Assembly (NCBI GenBank): GCA_018398585.1
Contig: JAGTTD010000011.1
Location: 6,509,001-6,573,000, forward strand
Source: Simmondsia chinensis
Lineage: Eukaryota > Streptophyta > Magnoliopsida > Caryophyllales > Simmondsiaceae
Direction: 5' to 3'
DNA length: 64,000 nucleotides
Part shown: in pieces, positions 32,138 to 43,110 of the stretch
Layout: every line of letters begins with the position of its first letter
Numbering within the stretch: the stretch's first letter is position 1
Made by a program: the position numbers and the translations under genes
The notes under the pieces: generated by a model
Told to the model about the DNA's origin: nothing
The model's database searches: none
What the model saw: only the letters and a program-made list of their open reading frames with translations

Positions 32138-32189
32138 TTATGGTGATCTTGAGCTCTCGGGAGTTGTAATGGTAGAGGCCTATAAATAG

Positions 32190-32450
32190 TATCTCTTATG
32201 CCATGCTTTGGATAGGGGTGAAGATGTATTGCAAATAGTGGGAGGTAGAGTGTAAGTAAAAGACTCTGTAGTAATACCTTTGTTCCTATCCAATAAAATT
32301 ATGTTACTACCCCTTTTTGGATGTAGGCTTTGGCTGAACCACGTAAATTTTGGTGTCTCTAATTTTTCCCCCAATCCCTTTATTATGTTTGCTATTTCGA
32401 TTTATGTTTTGATATTTCGTAGGTGGTTATAACAACTGGTATCAAAGCCT
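32190..32450 (+). repeat. LTR fragment with primer-binding site
   Basis: TATAAATAG near 32180-32188, AATAAAA near 32293, an LTR-type end GGTTATAACA at 32434, then CTGGTATCAAAGCC (32436-32449), a tRNA-Met-type site. The left boundary is unclear and no partner LTR is visible in the window. Confidence 0.6.
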
Positions 32451-33380
32451 TAGGTAGAACTAAAATTGAAGAATTAGCTGTGAGAGTGGGAGGAAAGAAA
32501 CCAGTGGCCAATGGTATTGTTTGGGAGAGGAAAAAAGTAAAAATAGCGGATAGTGGTGCATGGTGGCATGTGCGTGCCCCTTGTTGGCATATGGCAGTGG
32601 GTGGAATGCTCACTGTGGCGCGTGTGGAGCATGTAGGTTGTGCGTGGCGAAGTTTGGCTATGAGTGGTGGTGAACGAAGGAAGAGAGAAACCAGATCAGT
32701 GTATTTAGGTGGTAGATTGTGGCTAGATCTACGCGACCGTGTGAATAAGGGCTAGAAAACTAAGTGGCAGAGGTAGGTTGTGGTGGCAGAGGATTGTTAT
32801 GGTGGTGGCTCGGGGTGATCTAGTGGTTCTCGATGTATGACTTTGTTTGTGGTGTCGGTGGGTCGTGGGATGACCAGAAATTTTGCATGAAGTGGGTGAG
32901 AGATCCGCGGTGGTGGTCCAGAGCCCAAAAGCTTTGTGGCGGCTGAAGTAGCCCGAAAGGGTAGTAAATTTTAACCCACGATGGATTAAATAATCCTATG
33001 TGGGATGTTTAACCCACGATGGATTTAAAAGATCCTACATAGGGGTGTTTAAAAAAAAATTTAACTGATTCTGAGCAATGACGAAGTTTTCAAAATTTTT
33101 TTAAGCCGGGTTTGGTTTCAATCGAACTCCATCGGATCTGTGAAACTTTCTTAACAATTTTATAAAAATAAAATTCTTTAAAAAAAAAAAAGAAATACAA
33201 AAGGGGATGGTATTGTTCATGTACCGGCCCCAAACGTTTCTTTTAATTAAAAAAAAGAGAAAAAAGCAATTTTGTTTAAAAAAAAAAAAGTAAACAAAAA
33301 GGGAAAAAAATAGAAATTTTTTGTCAAATGCTTCTGTTAAGATAAAACAAATTTTCCAATGCAGTTGCAAATGCTCAAAT
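32451..33380. other. G-rich leader-like stretch, then AT-rich sequence
   Basis: About 32460-32960 is G/T-rich, like an untranslated retrotransposon leader; the frame at 32423-32755 has no recognised motif. A roughly 40 bp unit with TTTAACCCACGATGGATT is tandemly duplicated at about 32970-33050. The rest to 33380 is A/T homopolymer-rich with no gene. Confidence 0.5.
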
Positions 33381-34030
33381 AAAAGGGAAAATTTTTCATG
33401 TTCTATTTTTGGAACTACATGAATCTGATCTCGAAAAGGGCATATGTAGGAAACTCAAAATAAAAAGTTTAGTGCCGTTACAAAAGTTTAAAAAATCAAA
33501 TTCAAATTTCAGAGGTTCTATTTTTAGGACTATGTGAACTTGATCCCAAGAAGGGTACGTAGGAAACCCGAAATAAAAAGTTAGGTGTGGTTACAAATAT
33601 TAAAGATCGATTTGGAAAACTCGATGTTCTATTTTGAGAACTACGTTGACCTGATCTGAAAAAGAGTACTTAGTAAACTAGAGATTAAATGACGGGTGCA
33701 GTCGCAATTAAAAAAAATATATATATCAAACATGAAATGTCGGACTTAGGTGGTTTGACCAAGAACGAGCTAAAATTAATGTTGATTGAACCAGGGTACA
33801 AAATGACATAAAAGAACTTAAGCTCGAGGTTCAAATGAAGTACAAAAAGAAGAAGAAGAAGAAGAAGAAGAAGAAGAAGAAGAAAAAGAAATATAAATGA
33901 GTTGGACATGATATGTTTTAATTAGCTTAATAGGAACCAACACCTCTAAATTAAATCTAATATAAAGTTGAATTAGGAGTGACCTGATCCCTTTAAAGAG
34001 TACGTAGGCAATCTACCTCAGATGCAACCC
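33380..34030. repeat. Tat-type LTR remnant with tandem subrepeats
   Basis: Three or four diverged units of about 110 bp carry GTTCTATTTT.G.GAACTA, a TGATC.CGAAAA.GGTACGTAGGAAAC core, and GT.CGGTTACAA. A further copy near 33980-34010 reads TGACCTGATCCCTTTAAAGA then GTACGTAGGCAA. Strings like GAACTACGT...GTACGTAGGCAA are common in LTRs of the Tat/Athila branch of plant Ty3-gypsy; that assignment is from memory of such elements. Confidence 0.5.
33846..33890. repeat. (AAG)n microsatellite
   Basis: A run of about 13-15 GAA/AAG units. Confidence 0.95.
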
Positions 34031-34129
34031 AAATAATTAAGTAAATTATTATTTCTTTTCGTGAGATTGATATTATGTCAACACTTTAATTAGTCGACTA
34101 AACTCGATTTGACTTAGGCAACCTAAACC

Positions 34130-34680
34130 AAACAACTCTTATATCAAATCAAAACCAAAATATCTCTATGTCTAGTCTAAATTTAAAATGACTTCCACAT
34201 TAAAATCCGAGAATGTTCCCATGTCAAACCAAATTCCAAAAGGATGACTTTCGTGTAAACTTAAACCCAAATTAAATTTCGTTTTGTACCCAGAAATCCA
34301 AATTTATTTTCCATCGAGCTCAAACTTAAATTCAAAATAATATAAACCTCAAATTGACTTTCATATCACAACTAAACCTAAATAGACATTTACACCATAC
34401 CTAGAGTCACCTTGACTTCTATGTCAAATTCAAGTCCATACCAAGTCTAAACCAAATTGATTTCCATGTCCTACTTAAATCTAAAATCGACTTTTATGTC
34501 AAATCTAAATTCAAAAGAGCTTTCACGCCAAACCAAATTCCTAAGTCAAGTTGATTTCTATGTTAAGTCCAAATTCAAAGTAAATCCCTCATTAATTTAA
34601 AATCCTAAATGTCAAACCAAAGTCAAGATGTCTTTTAAATTAAACTCAAATTTAAAGGACATTTCAGTCAATTTTATATA
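34130..34680. repeat. Degenerate short tandem repeat region
   Basis: Many loosely periodic (roughly 35-50 bp) copies of a phrase like GACTTC.ATGTCAAA.C.AAAT. No coding potential. It could be a subrepeat array of an old LTR element. Confidence 0.5.
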
Positions 34681-34689
34681 TAAACTTTT

Positions 34690-35070
34690 CAAGATGACCA
34701 TTCAGAAAATATTGTCTTGACTTCCATTTCTCATACCTCATCACAATGAGATATAATGGATAAGAGCATCTTTCGAATTTACGGACTTAAGCATAGCATT
34801 TGGCTAGATGACTCCTTCCTTTAGGGTATAACTCACTGCCATCAATCTAGCCTTGAATGTCTTTACCTTCTCATCCACTCAACTCTATGTTCTTGTAGAT
34901 CCATTTAGATCCAATCTAATGGACTTAATGTATTTCAACGCTTATACAAGTCCCCGCACTTGGTTAAAATACAATTACTTTAACTTAACTTTTATTATCT
35001 TGACTCGTTGCTCTACATCTTTATACTTAAGAGTTATATTGTAGTATAAAGGATCAGATTTACCATCATG
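34690..35070 (-). pseudogene. Ty1-copia reverse transcriptase remnant
   Basis: The minus strand shows KVKTFKARLMAVSYTLKEGV and PNAMLKSV, matching the copia RT phrases [19 protein letters not shown] and SPVAMLKSI. An upstream stretch resembles the preceding RT start (EQRVKIIKVKLK..LYFNQV). It is heavily decayed. It probably belongs with the minus-strand LTR at 36515-38032. Confidence 0.6.
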
Positions 35071-35376
35071 CTTAACCATTAATATTGAAAAGACATGAAT
35101 TCGTCAGGCGACTCCAACTGTTCTCCCACTACACCAAAGCTCTAATGTACTTAGTGTGACAATAATCTGGTTGAAAATATATCTAATATATTATCTAGAC
35201 TGTAAGGTGTATCAAGTTATTGAGACACAATATCTCATACTGTCTATCTATCCAACTCAAGCTATATGTTGTACTTTTAGAACACCTTCTAAAACCTCTT
35301 TCATACTATACCTTTTGATATGTAGATGTGACTCATCCTATGAATCTTACCATATTCAATAACCCATCTTTGATCC
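35071..35376. other. Non-coding stretch, probably decayed copia internal sequence
   Basis: No clear domain; position and base use suggest continuation of the copia remnant at 34690-35070. Confidence 0.3.
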
Positions 35377-35391
35377 TTTCTACAACTCTTT

Positions 35392-35641
35392 CAACAATAA
35401 CAACAACAACAACAGTCCCAGTGCCTTGCGGCTCCCGCATAACGCGGGGTCTGGGGGGGTGATGTACGCAGCCTTACCCCTTCCGGCAGGAAAGGAGACT
35501 GTTTCCGGGGACCCCCAACCTGGAGTGGTTGAGTTCCTGCAGATAAATCATCAATTCATCAATCGTGCATAAGAAAAAAAAAAAAGTAGGAAGGGAAGGA
35601 GAAGAAGAGGAAGAAGAAGAAGGAGGAGAAGAAGAAGAGGA
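35392..35641 (-). mobile_element. RTE LINE 3' end, 5'-truncated, with TSD
   Basis: Minus strand: a pyrimidine-rich tract, a T run, CTTATGC, CCAGGTTGGGGGTCC, AAACAGTCTCC, GGCTGCGTACATC and a GTTGTTGTTGTTG tail. This is the same series of landmarks as the 3' UTR of the RTE LINE at 49940-50222, including the pyrimidine and T-run part that the SINEs lack. A 15 bp TSD, TTTCTACAACTCTTT, lies at 35377-35391 and 35642-35656. Confidence 0.85.
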
Positions 35642-35656
35642 TTTCTACAACTCTTT

Positions 35657-36514
35657 GTGACAAGAAAAAAAAAAAAAAGAATTATCTTGAAATCACAACT
35701 TTGATCTGATCAAAGTGACTGATATAATTACCTAACTAATCCCAACTTTAATCTTTAATTATTTGAACCTTTCAAAGGATTCAAGACTTTAGTCTTCATA
35801 AGTATATTCATACAACAACAAATTGAGTAGTAATTCATAAACATTTTATGAAATAGTATTCACTTCCGCTCACTTAAACTTTTAGCAATCCATAAACATT
35901 TAGGAATGAGTTCTAGCAGCTTAGTTGTTCTGCTGCCTTTACTGCTAAGGGCTCTTTCAATCACCATTAATTCGAACATGATTCACATGTTGGTTATTAT
36001 TTTAGTACTTAGTGATTGCATACGACATATCAGACCAGTTTTTGCATCATAGCAAATTAATGTGACCTAAGATTAAGTACCACTTAAAAGCTATATGGCT
36101 TTCGAAAATTCTTCTTTTATATGATTACATAGCCTAGCTTGTATTAGATTAATCAATCGCCATTAACGTAGTTTGATTAAAATAAGTCAACAATTTACCA
36201 ATATACCTTCTAAATAATTATTTTATTTATATAACTATCAGTCTATTTTCCTAAAAAATAACTAAAAAACAATTTGAAAACAATAGTGGGTAGAAATCAT
36301 ATTTCTAAAGTACCTTAAGATAGTTACTCAAATTCAAAACTACATTTCCTGACTTAAAGTACTATATCTCGATGCCCATACTTAAAACCCATTCTCCAGA
36401 ACACTAGTGAACTGCCTAACTTGAGGAGATAGGATATCATATACCCTGCCATGTTGGCTTTCGGTCTTAGCAACAATAGTATCCAAGTACCTAGGCAATT
36501 TCTTTTAAAGTCCA
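35657..36514. other. AT-rich stretch without recognised gene
   Basis: No clear domain. It may include decayed internal sequence of the minus-strand copia element whose LTR starts at 38032. Confidence 0.35.
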
Positions 36515-38032
36515 ACGCTATTGAAGGCCCAAAAAGCAACCTAAGAGGGGGAGTGAATAAGGTTCTTTAGTGATAAATAAAAATTTTAAATTTATGAACC
36601 AAAAATCTAATTAAAAGCTAAACAATAAATGTTAAATGAAAAAGATAAAGACAAAAATAAAAGGGATGCATAAAAATTTTTATAGTGGTTCACTTCCAAA
36701 CCGGAAGCTAGTCCACTTCTCAAGTGACTACTCTTAGTCACTTGAGCCTTTAACTAAGCTCGATGATCCTTTTTAAAAACAGGTTCAGGATCCAACCTTT
36801 ACAACCGGTCTTTTTGTACGTAGGCTCAAAACCAACCTTTTACAATCGATCCTTTTGTAACTGTAGGCTCAGGATCCAACCTTTGCAATGCAACAAATTT
36901 GAACAAAGCAATGAAAGAATTAAATCACTCAAATTTTTCACTCTTTTAAGAGTGAATTGACACTTGATCAAGCTTAGCCAAAGCTAAGGATATGCCAATA
37001 AAGCTCAATGATCAACAATAAAGAGAACTAGTGATGCTCAAGAAAACTTTAAACAAGAATTCGAAAACAAACCGTTAAAGCGCAAGAGTAAGAGCCCTTT
37101 TTGAGAGATTTCTTAGAGAGTGTTGGAAGTATTGTTTCTTGATGGAAAACCAAAGCATTTAACCTCTATATGTAGGCCAAGAAAGGCCTAGGAGCAGTTG
37201 GGAGTATTTCAAAAAAAAATTGGAAAGAAATTGGGTCCAAAATGTAGCCGTTAGAGCCTGTCGGAGGCTGTGTGTCGACACACAACCTCTATGTGTCGAC
37301 ACACTATAGCTCCAGAGGGATACTGCATGTTTGTGTGTCGACACATGCTTTCTGTGTGTCAACACTCACCATACCTAGGTGGATTTTGACATTTTTGACC
37401 ATTTAGCTTGTTTGATGGAATAATTTTACCATATTAGCTAAGTTGATTGATTAATTAATTGATTTCCATATTAGCTTAATTTTTGAATTAATTTTCTACT
37501 TTGCTTTGATCATAAAGATAATTGATTGCATAAATTAAGCTAAAGTATCACCCATTTAAAATTTATCTTGTTTGATTTGATCATGCTTTTCAAAAAAACC
37601 AATCTTGAAAAATATTTTCATGATAAGCTAGATTGGCTCAATTTTGACTTGAATATAAATAAAATTTGAAAATTAATTTTGAAAAATATTTCAAAAATAT
37701 TTTTGTTAGAGCATCACATATCAATATTGAGGCTTAGACTCAATTGATATATCCCGATCCTAAGTCCTAGACAATAAAAATGAATAACTTTGAGGCGCTT
37801 GGACTTGGATCACGTTCTCTTCAATTTGGATGAATCTTCTCTTCAACTTTGATCTCTTTTCCTCTTGATTTATCATCTTAGAAAGCTTCGTATCAACATG
37901 ATTAACCTTGATTATACTAGCTTTCTTATGAGTCACTTAGATGCAATATTAGAACCATTTAAACACTATGACTTACTAAATGGTTGTTATCATCAAAATT
38001 ACAATATAAATGGCTTTAGGGCCAACAACTAT
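36515..38032 (-). repeat. Long copia-type LTR
   Basis: The minus strand begins TGTTGGCCCTAAAGCCATTT with the phrase AATTTTGATGATAACA and ends near CTTATTCACTCCCCCTCTTA then a decayed primer-site region. This beginning and ending are typical of large Ty1-copia (Sirevirus-like) LTRs. Inside are three copies of an AAGGTTGGATCCTGAGCCTA-type unit (about 36780-36890) and four copies of the palindrome TGTGTCGACACA or near it (about 37270-37362). No partner LTR is visible. Confidence 0.6.
37268..37362. repeat. Cluster of TGTGTCGACACA palindromes
   Basis: Four exact or near copies of the self-complementary 12-mer TGTGTCGACACA at irregular spacing inside the LTR. Confidence 0.85.
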
Positions 38033-38870
38033 AATTAAAGAGACAAAACCAATTTGACTCATGTTTTATTTTACCCTCTTGAGGTTCCTAATTCTTGAGA
38101 TATATGCTTACACTAAGTGCACTCTTCCTTTAATTCTCATGACACCTTTTCTCTTAAACTGTACTTTCATCAGTTTAGGAAATGAGTAATCTTTATTATT
38201 TAATGTATCTAGCCTAAACTGATTGAAAGACCTTGATAGGCAAGTTAAGATCATATCTTGTTGAGATTAGCTATCAATATTTTCATCAAGTATTTTAGTT
38301 CAATTAAATAAACTATCATCATATAACGTGCTCTTGAACTGAACTTTCCCGACGCAATTTTGTGTCTATTATCTTTCTCATTAGCTGTTCTCATGCTACT
38401 AGTTCTCTAATCAAACACTTCTTTCAAATATTTGATCATCTCTACTACATACTAGAAAACGTTCGACAGCTAATGTATAAATGTTGCAACTGACTAACTC
38501 TTTAGTCTAGTCTAACATTCGAAACGCTCTTTTCAACTTAGTAGATCTAATAGCATCAAACTATAGAATTTTGAGCATCTCCTAGTGCTGCACATGCACT
38601 ATGACATACCATATCATAGCGAGCAAAACAAAATAGACAAGTAAGACATACTGGTGTTGATCGCAATGCAAAAATATAACAAACAGTCTAAAATCAAAAA
38701 ACTATAAAACAAGTCATATAACATACAAGATTACTTTTCTTACTTTTAGAAAACAATCAAAAAGTTCGGAGTTCACAATGTGACACTTATATGTATGCCG
38801 TAGTGACCAACCAAACTAACCAAAACTCCCCATCGGTGAGGTCGAATTAAGATATTAGAAGAGTGGGAAT
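38033..38870. other. AT-rich non-coding stretch
   Basis: No credible frame; possibly decayed copia gag sequence, but I cannot support a call. Confidence 0.3.
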
Positions 38871-38939
38871 ATTTCTCAATAAATATGTTTCTTGTAAACT
38901 CTTTACTAAACATATTTAACACACCACTCTTCCCTCAGC

Positions 38940-39185
38940 CTCAAAGGTCATACAACAGAGCTCATCGGGAGGCTAATGTAGATCCTAGTCAAGTGTACAC
39001 CGAAGTACTCCATGTCGGCGTGGCCGCACCCTTTTTTCCTTCACCTCAGTCTATCATAAGAGATCTAACCTTGTATTTTGCAAATAAACGCCTCGAGGAG
39101 TTGCACCCACCTACTATACTGCTAAATCGGTAATGGAGGCCATGAGCATTCATTTAGTAGCTCGCTCCCACTTGATATTTTGATT
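38940..39185. repeat. Dispersed repeat copy (LTR-like block)
   Basis: Resembles 45600-45815: shared GTACTCCATGTCGGCGTGGCC / ATACTCCATGTCAGTGCAGCC, CTATCATAA..GA..TCTAACC and GTAATGGAG.CCATGA blocks in the same order. Probably part of a long LTR family. Confidence 0.65.
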
Positions 39186-40276
39186 CTTGTGAACTTTTAC
39201 AAATTTTTAGCAAATGAACAAAGCATAGAATCCACCTAACCGTTTTCTGTGTGTATGCAACAATGAGCTAATCAATCTATCCATTACTCCATGGGAGAGG
39301 GGCGTAACGAATTATCAGTAAACTGACAACTATTCTTAATTCGTATGCTTCCTAAACATAATCAACTCACCGTTTCTTCCTTGGTCTCTATGACAATATC
39401 ACAATGTACCCTAGAGGACTAATATACTATCTGATGTGCTTTTCTACATCTATCAAAAAGTATTATAGAACCCTATCCACTAAACACATCTAAATTGAAG
39501 TATAGGGCGAGAAGGTGTTGAACCACAGGAACTAAAAGTATGTGAATCTATTCCACGACCTAAATTGATTCGAGAAAAATTGAGAGATTTTGTGTTAATT
39601 AATCTAAGGAAACAACAGTTAAACTAAGGAATTCTACTTCTAAATGGAAAAAGAATATGGGATTGGAACCTAGGATTTTGAATCCATCATTAGTCAATTA
39701 TTCTTTCGTTAACTCTTAAATTGAGATTAATAATTGTTATACGAGTAGTGTTTTAGACTACAACTTTCAACCTACTAAGGTAATGTTATTAGTATCACGT
39801 ATTGACCTTATCTAACTAAAGCGTAGGAAAGATAGGTTCTAATTAACAATTTGGTGAATACTATTGCTTGATTAATTAATTCTAAGGCTACAGGTGCAAA
39901 TAATTAATTTATAAATATCAACATCAAAGATCAAATGTTACAAACTCAATATTTCAAAGTATTTATCTCAATCAAGGATTACAACAAAATTAATCCAAAT
40001 TGAAAGTAATACAAAAATAAAAGGACTAAGATTCCATCTAACCCTAAAGAGTAAGTTAACTCTCCATTAAAGATGGTAAAGAAGGAGATGAAGAAGTCTT
40101 CGTGCTAGTTTCGCTCCCATTCCAATTTAGTGAAAAAGAAAGGAAAAAATTGAAGAGAGAGAGAATTGAGAGACGGTGATAAGTCTCCCAAAAACAGAGC
40201 TTCCAGAAATCCCCCCCTCCCACATCTCTAATTTGAACTGCATAAATACAATCCCTCTAAATCCCATTCTGCTGCA
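39186..40276. other. Non-coding, LTR- or leader-like sequence
   Basis: No coding frame. The stretch ends CTGCTGCA at the GA insertion site and continues after GA at 44888. Sequence around 39500-39650 and the GAGAGAGAGAATTGAGAG part near 40155 look like an LTR/leader, but no partner is visible. Confidence 0.35.
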
Positions 40277-41046
40277 TGTCATCCTCTGCCTATTTTAGTA
40301 GGATTTTTACTTAAGTAGGCTTTGTCTTAAGGATGCTCTAGAAAGCCCTAGAACTTGTTAGAACCTTCCGAAGCATTCATGAGTGTAATTTTGGGTTTAA
40401 GTTCATGTACGTATGAAGAGACATGTTTGTTGGTGCTTAAGGACGTGTCCCTTGGGCCCCTCGCACGGTTCATTGTACACGGTCCTCATGGGGAGGACAT
40501 GTCCCTTCCATATAGGAGTACAATTCTTGTAAGTGCAAGCACATAGGCATGGTTGGCATATAGAGGCGTGTCCCTACGGATGGAGGCGTGTCCCTAGTAT
40601 GACACACGGTTTATGTGGATGCATGCATATAGGCAAGATTCATTCTATGTATTTAGATGGGAAGGCATGCGCACGGTTTGCACAAGGGGGTGTGTCCCAA
40701 CCTTGTCATGCATGTATATACTTAGAATTGTGTCTTTGTGTGAAGAGTTGTATTCTTTCATTGTAAATGTGCTTGAGTATAAATAAAGATGGCTAGGCAT
40801 TTGCCAAGGGGGATCAAACCCATTCATCCCAACTCTCTCTCTAATTGTTCTAAGTTATTATAAATGTGACAATACTTGTGTGTGTTCATAATTTTCCTCT
40901 ACTCTTCCATAATTCCTTTTGTTGCCTTAATATTCACATAAAGTGTGTCTTGTGCGTGGGGGTTGCCTGACTTAGCGAGGGACTTTCGGAGTGAAGTTAA
41001 GTGGCACATGGGCTTTGACAAGGGTGTCAAGAGTCATCCTGTGACG
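40277..41046 (+). repeat. 5' LTR of GA
   Basis: 770 bp partner of 44072-44887. It contains repeated GTGTCCC(T/A)-type phrases and lacks the 34 bp retroposed insertion of the other copy. Confidence 0.93.
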
Positions 41047-41048
41047 AG

Positions 41049-41060
41049 TGGTATCAGAGC
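41049..41060 (+). other. Primer-binding site of GA
   Basis: Exact TGGTATCAGAGC shortly after the LTR end. Confidence 0.92.
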
Positions 41061-41071
41061 GAGTTACGGTT

Positions 41072-42148
41072 ATGGCTGGGAGTGTTGTTATGAAAGAAGG
41101 GAACGTTAGTACATCGCAAGCCTTGGAGGAACAACCGAGAGGAAGACCTGAGACGCGTGCAAAGAAGTCAAGCAAGGCCAAGGACTCGTCCGTACCACGG
41201 GATGCGCTTGGGAGTCTTGATGCACGTGTGGCTCGGTTAGAGTTGGCAATGGGGGATGTCCATGATCACTTTGACACCGTTAATGCTTTGGGAGAAAGTG
41301 TCACGGGGCTGGAGGGCAAAGTGCTCGGTGTGGTGAACGTTGTCAAGGCTGCTATGGAGGAGCAACTTGATTAACTAAGGGGTGCGATGTTCCAACTCAG
41401 GGACGAGTTTGACATCGTCAAGGCAGGTTGCGTGCTGTGCAAAACGACCGTTGTAAGTGGCGTTGGCATAGGGGGTGTGTCACGTGTCAGAGTACCAGAT
41501 CTGCCTATATATGGTGGAAAAAGTAATGCCAATGAGGTTGACAACTTCCTATGGAGTCTTGAGAGGTGCTTTGAGGCATTGCACATTCGTGATGAGGCTT
41601 CCAAGATTAACATGGCTACCCTCTACTTAGGGGATGATGCCGCGTTATGGTGGAGGAGGCGCCACGGTGACACGGCAAAGGGGCTTTGCACTATGGATAC
41701 ATGGGAGGACTTTGTTGAGGAGTTCAAGAAGCAATTATTTCCTAAGAATGTCCAAGGATTGGCCATGAAGAGACTTAGGGGGCTGAAACGGACGGGGTCC
41801 ATCCAGGACTACGTCATGGAGTATCAGTCCCTCATGTTAGAAGTTCCAGACTTGCCAGAGACAATCCGCCTACTTTACTTCATGGATGGCCTACAACCAT
41901 GGGCCGAATTGGAGTTGAGAAGGAGGAGTGTTCAAGATCTTACTGGTGCTATTACCGAGACTAAAAACTTAGTGGAGTTCCAGGACTACACTAAGAAGAA
42001 GGAGAGAAGAGATGACAAGGAGAAAAGAGGGGGAGACAAACTTCACAAACCTCCTAATTTTAAGGGCAAAGAGAAAACGCATGAAGACAAGCAAGATCAA
42101 GAGAAGCGTCGGATTATGCCCATGAGTGCCCCCAGCAGAAGGCACTAA
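41072..42148 (+). pseudogene. GA gag
   Basis: ATG at 41072 (MAGSVVMKEGNVSTSQ...). The frame is open to 42148 except for one TAA at 41372-41374 (EEQLD-stop-LRGAMF). The N-terminal region has a K/R patch and a predicted coiled coil (LDARVARLELAMGDV). The gag core VPDLPIYGGKSNANEVDNFL, ALWWRRRHGD, FKKQLFPKNVQGLAMKRLRG, SIQDYVMEYQSLMLEVPDLP then a K/E/D-rich tail follow. No zinc knuckle is seen. Gag packages element RNA and could act for GA even with pol supplied in trans. Confidence 0.88.
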
Positions 42149-42399
42149 ACGCAATTGTGGCAGCACAATAACAAGCCCTGGAACCGCAAATAGAAGTAGA
42201 AGGAGCTTGCATGGGATCAATGCGCTTCCTGGGGGCCATGTCCCAGGTGGTGCACGGTGCTACGGGGAGCAAGGCCCACGTTGGGCCTGGTGGGCGCAGG
42301 GCTGCGCAAGACAGTGTGCAGGTCCTGGGCCTGACACAGTAAAGGACACTGGTTTCACAGTGCACAAGAAGCAACAGGAGCAGGGCACGAGTTATTGAG

Positions 42400-43090
42400 C
42401 AAGTGCGGACGCAGGCCCATGTCATGACACAGCCGCTGGGTGCTGCGCTGGTGCAGGCGCAGGCCTCGGGTGCTGCGCACGTCCAGGCACAGGCCCTGGG
42501 TGCTGCGTGTGTCCAGACGCAGGCCCAGGTCACACAGGCACGGGCCTAGGTCCCAGGGAACTACAGAGGCAGAGGGCACGTCAGGAGTGATGTGCCAAGG
42601 GCTGCGCAGGGCTATGCGTGTGTCAAGACAGTGAGGGGCGTGGCCGGGCATGACTAGATGACCAAGGCGCAAGGAGGCGCGGAGGTCTGGAAGGGTGCCC
42701 AGGTCACGGGGGCCAAGGCGCAGGGAGGCGAGGAGGTCCAGGGGAGTATACATGGGTTTTCCACGGGTGCGCGCGGGGCGCAGACCTTCGGGGCTCATAG
42801 GGCTGCAGTACAGGGACGCGTGGAGGCTCAGCAGGGTACACAACAAGGAGTGCAATGATTGGCTGTGGTGGCGCATGGTGCAAAGGCAACAGGGACCCAC
42901 GGGACTAGGACATTGGGGTGTGCCCAGGTCCAGAGGGGTGCTGCGCTGGTCCAGGTGCAGATCCATGTCGTGACACAGGCGCAGGGTGCTGCGCTGGTTC
43001 AGGCGCAAGTCCAGGTCACAGTGGTGCAGGCCCAGGGTGCTGGGCATGTCCAGGCACAGGACCAGGCCAAGCGGACTTTAGCATTGGAGG
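42400..43090 (+). repeat. GC-rich minisatellite-like block in GA
   Basis: Imperfect units of about 30 bp with GGGTGCTGCGC..GTCCAGGC.CAGGC recur at about 42435-42560 and 42930-43070. The plus frame from 42658 is continuous with the protease apart from TGA at 42856 and TAG at 43102, and would encode a Q/A/V-rich linker (QAQGAALVQAQVQ). Its base composition is far from that of its neighbours. Confidence 0.8.
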
Positions 43091-43110
43091 TGCACTTAAG
43101 ATAGGGACTG

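Noticed and set aside
33380..33710. A CRISPR-like array, because units are evenly spaced
   Set aside because: Units are about 110 bp, diverged throughout and without constant repeats and unique spacers; this is a plant nuclear LTR subrepeat.
38033..38870. Copia gag on the minus strand
   Set aside because: Only vague similarity after many assumed frameshifts; not supportable.
42114..43047. Minus-strand frames rich in C, A and T opposite GA
   Set aside because: Antisense shadows of the GC-rich repeat; the plus strand holds gag and protease in order.
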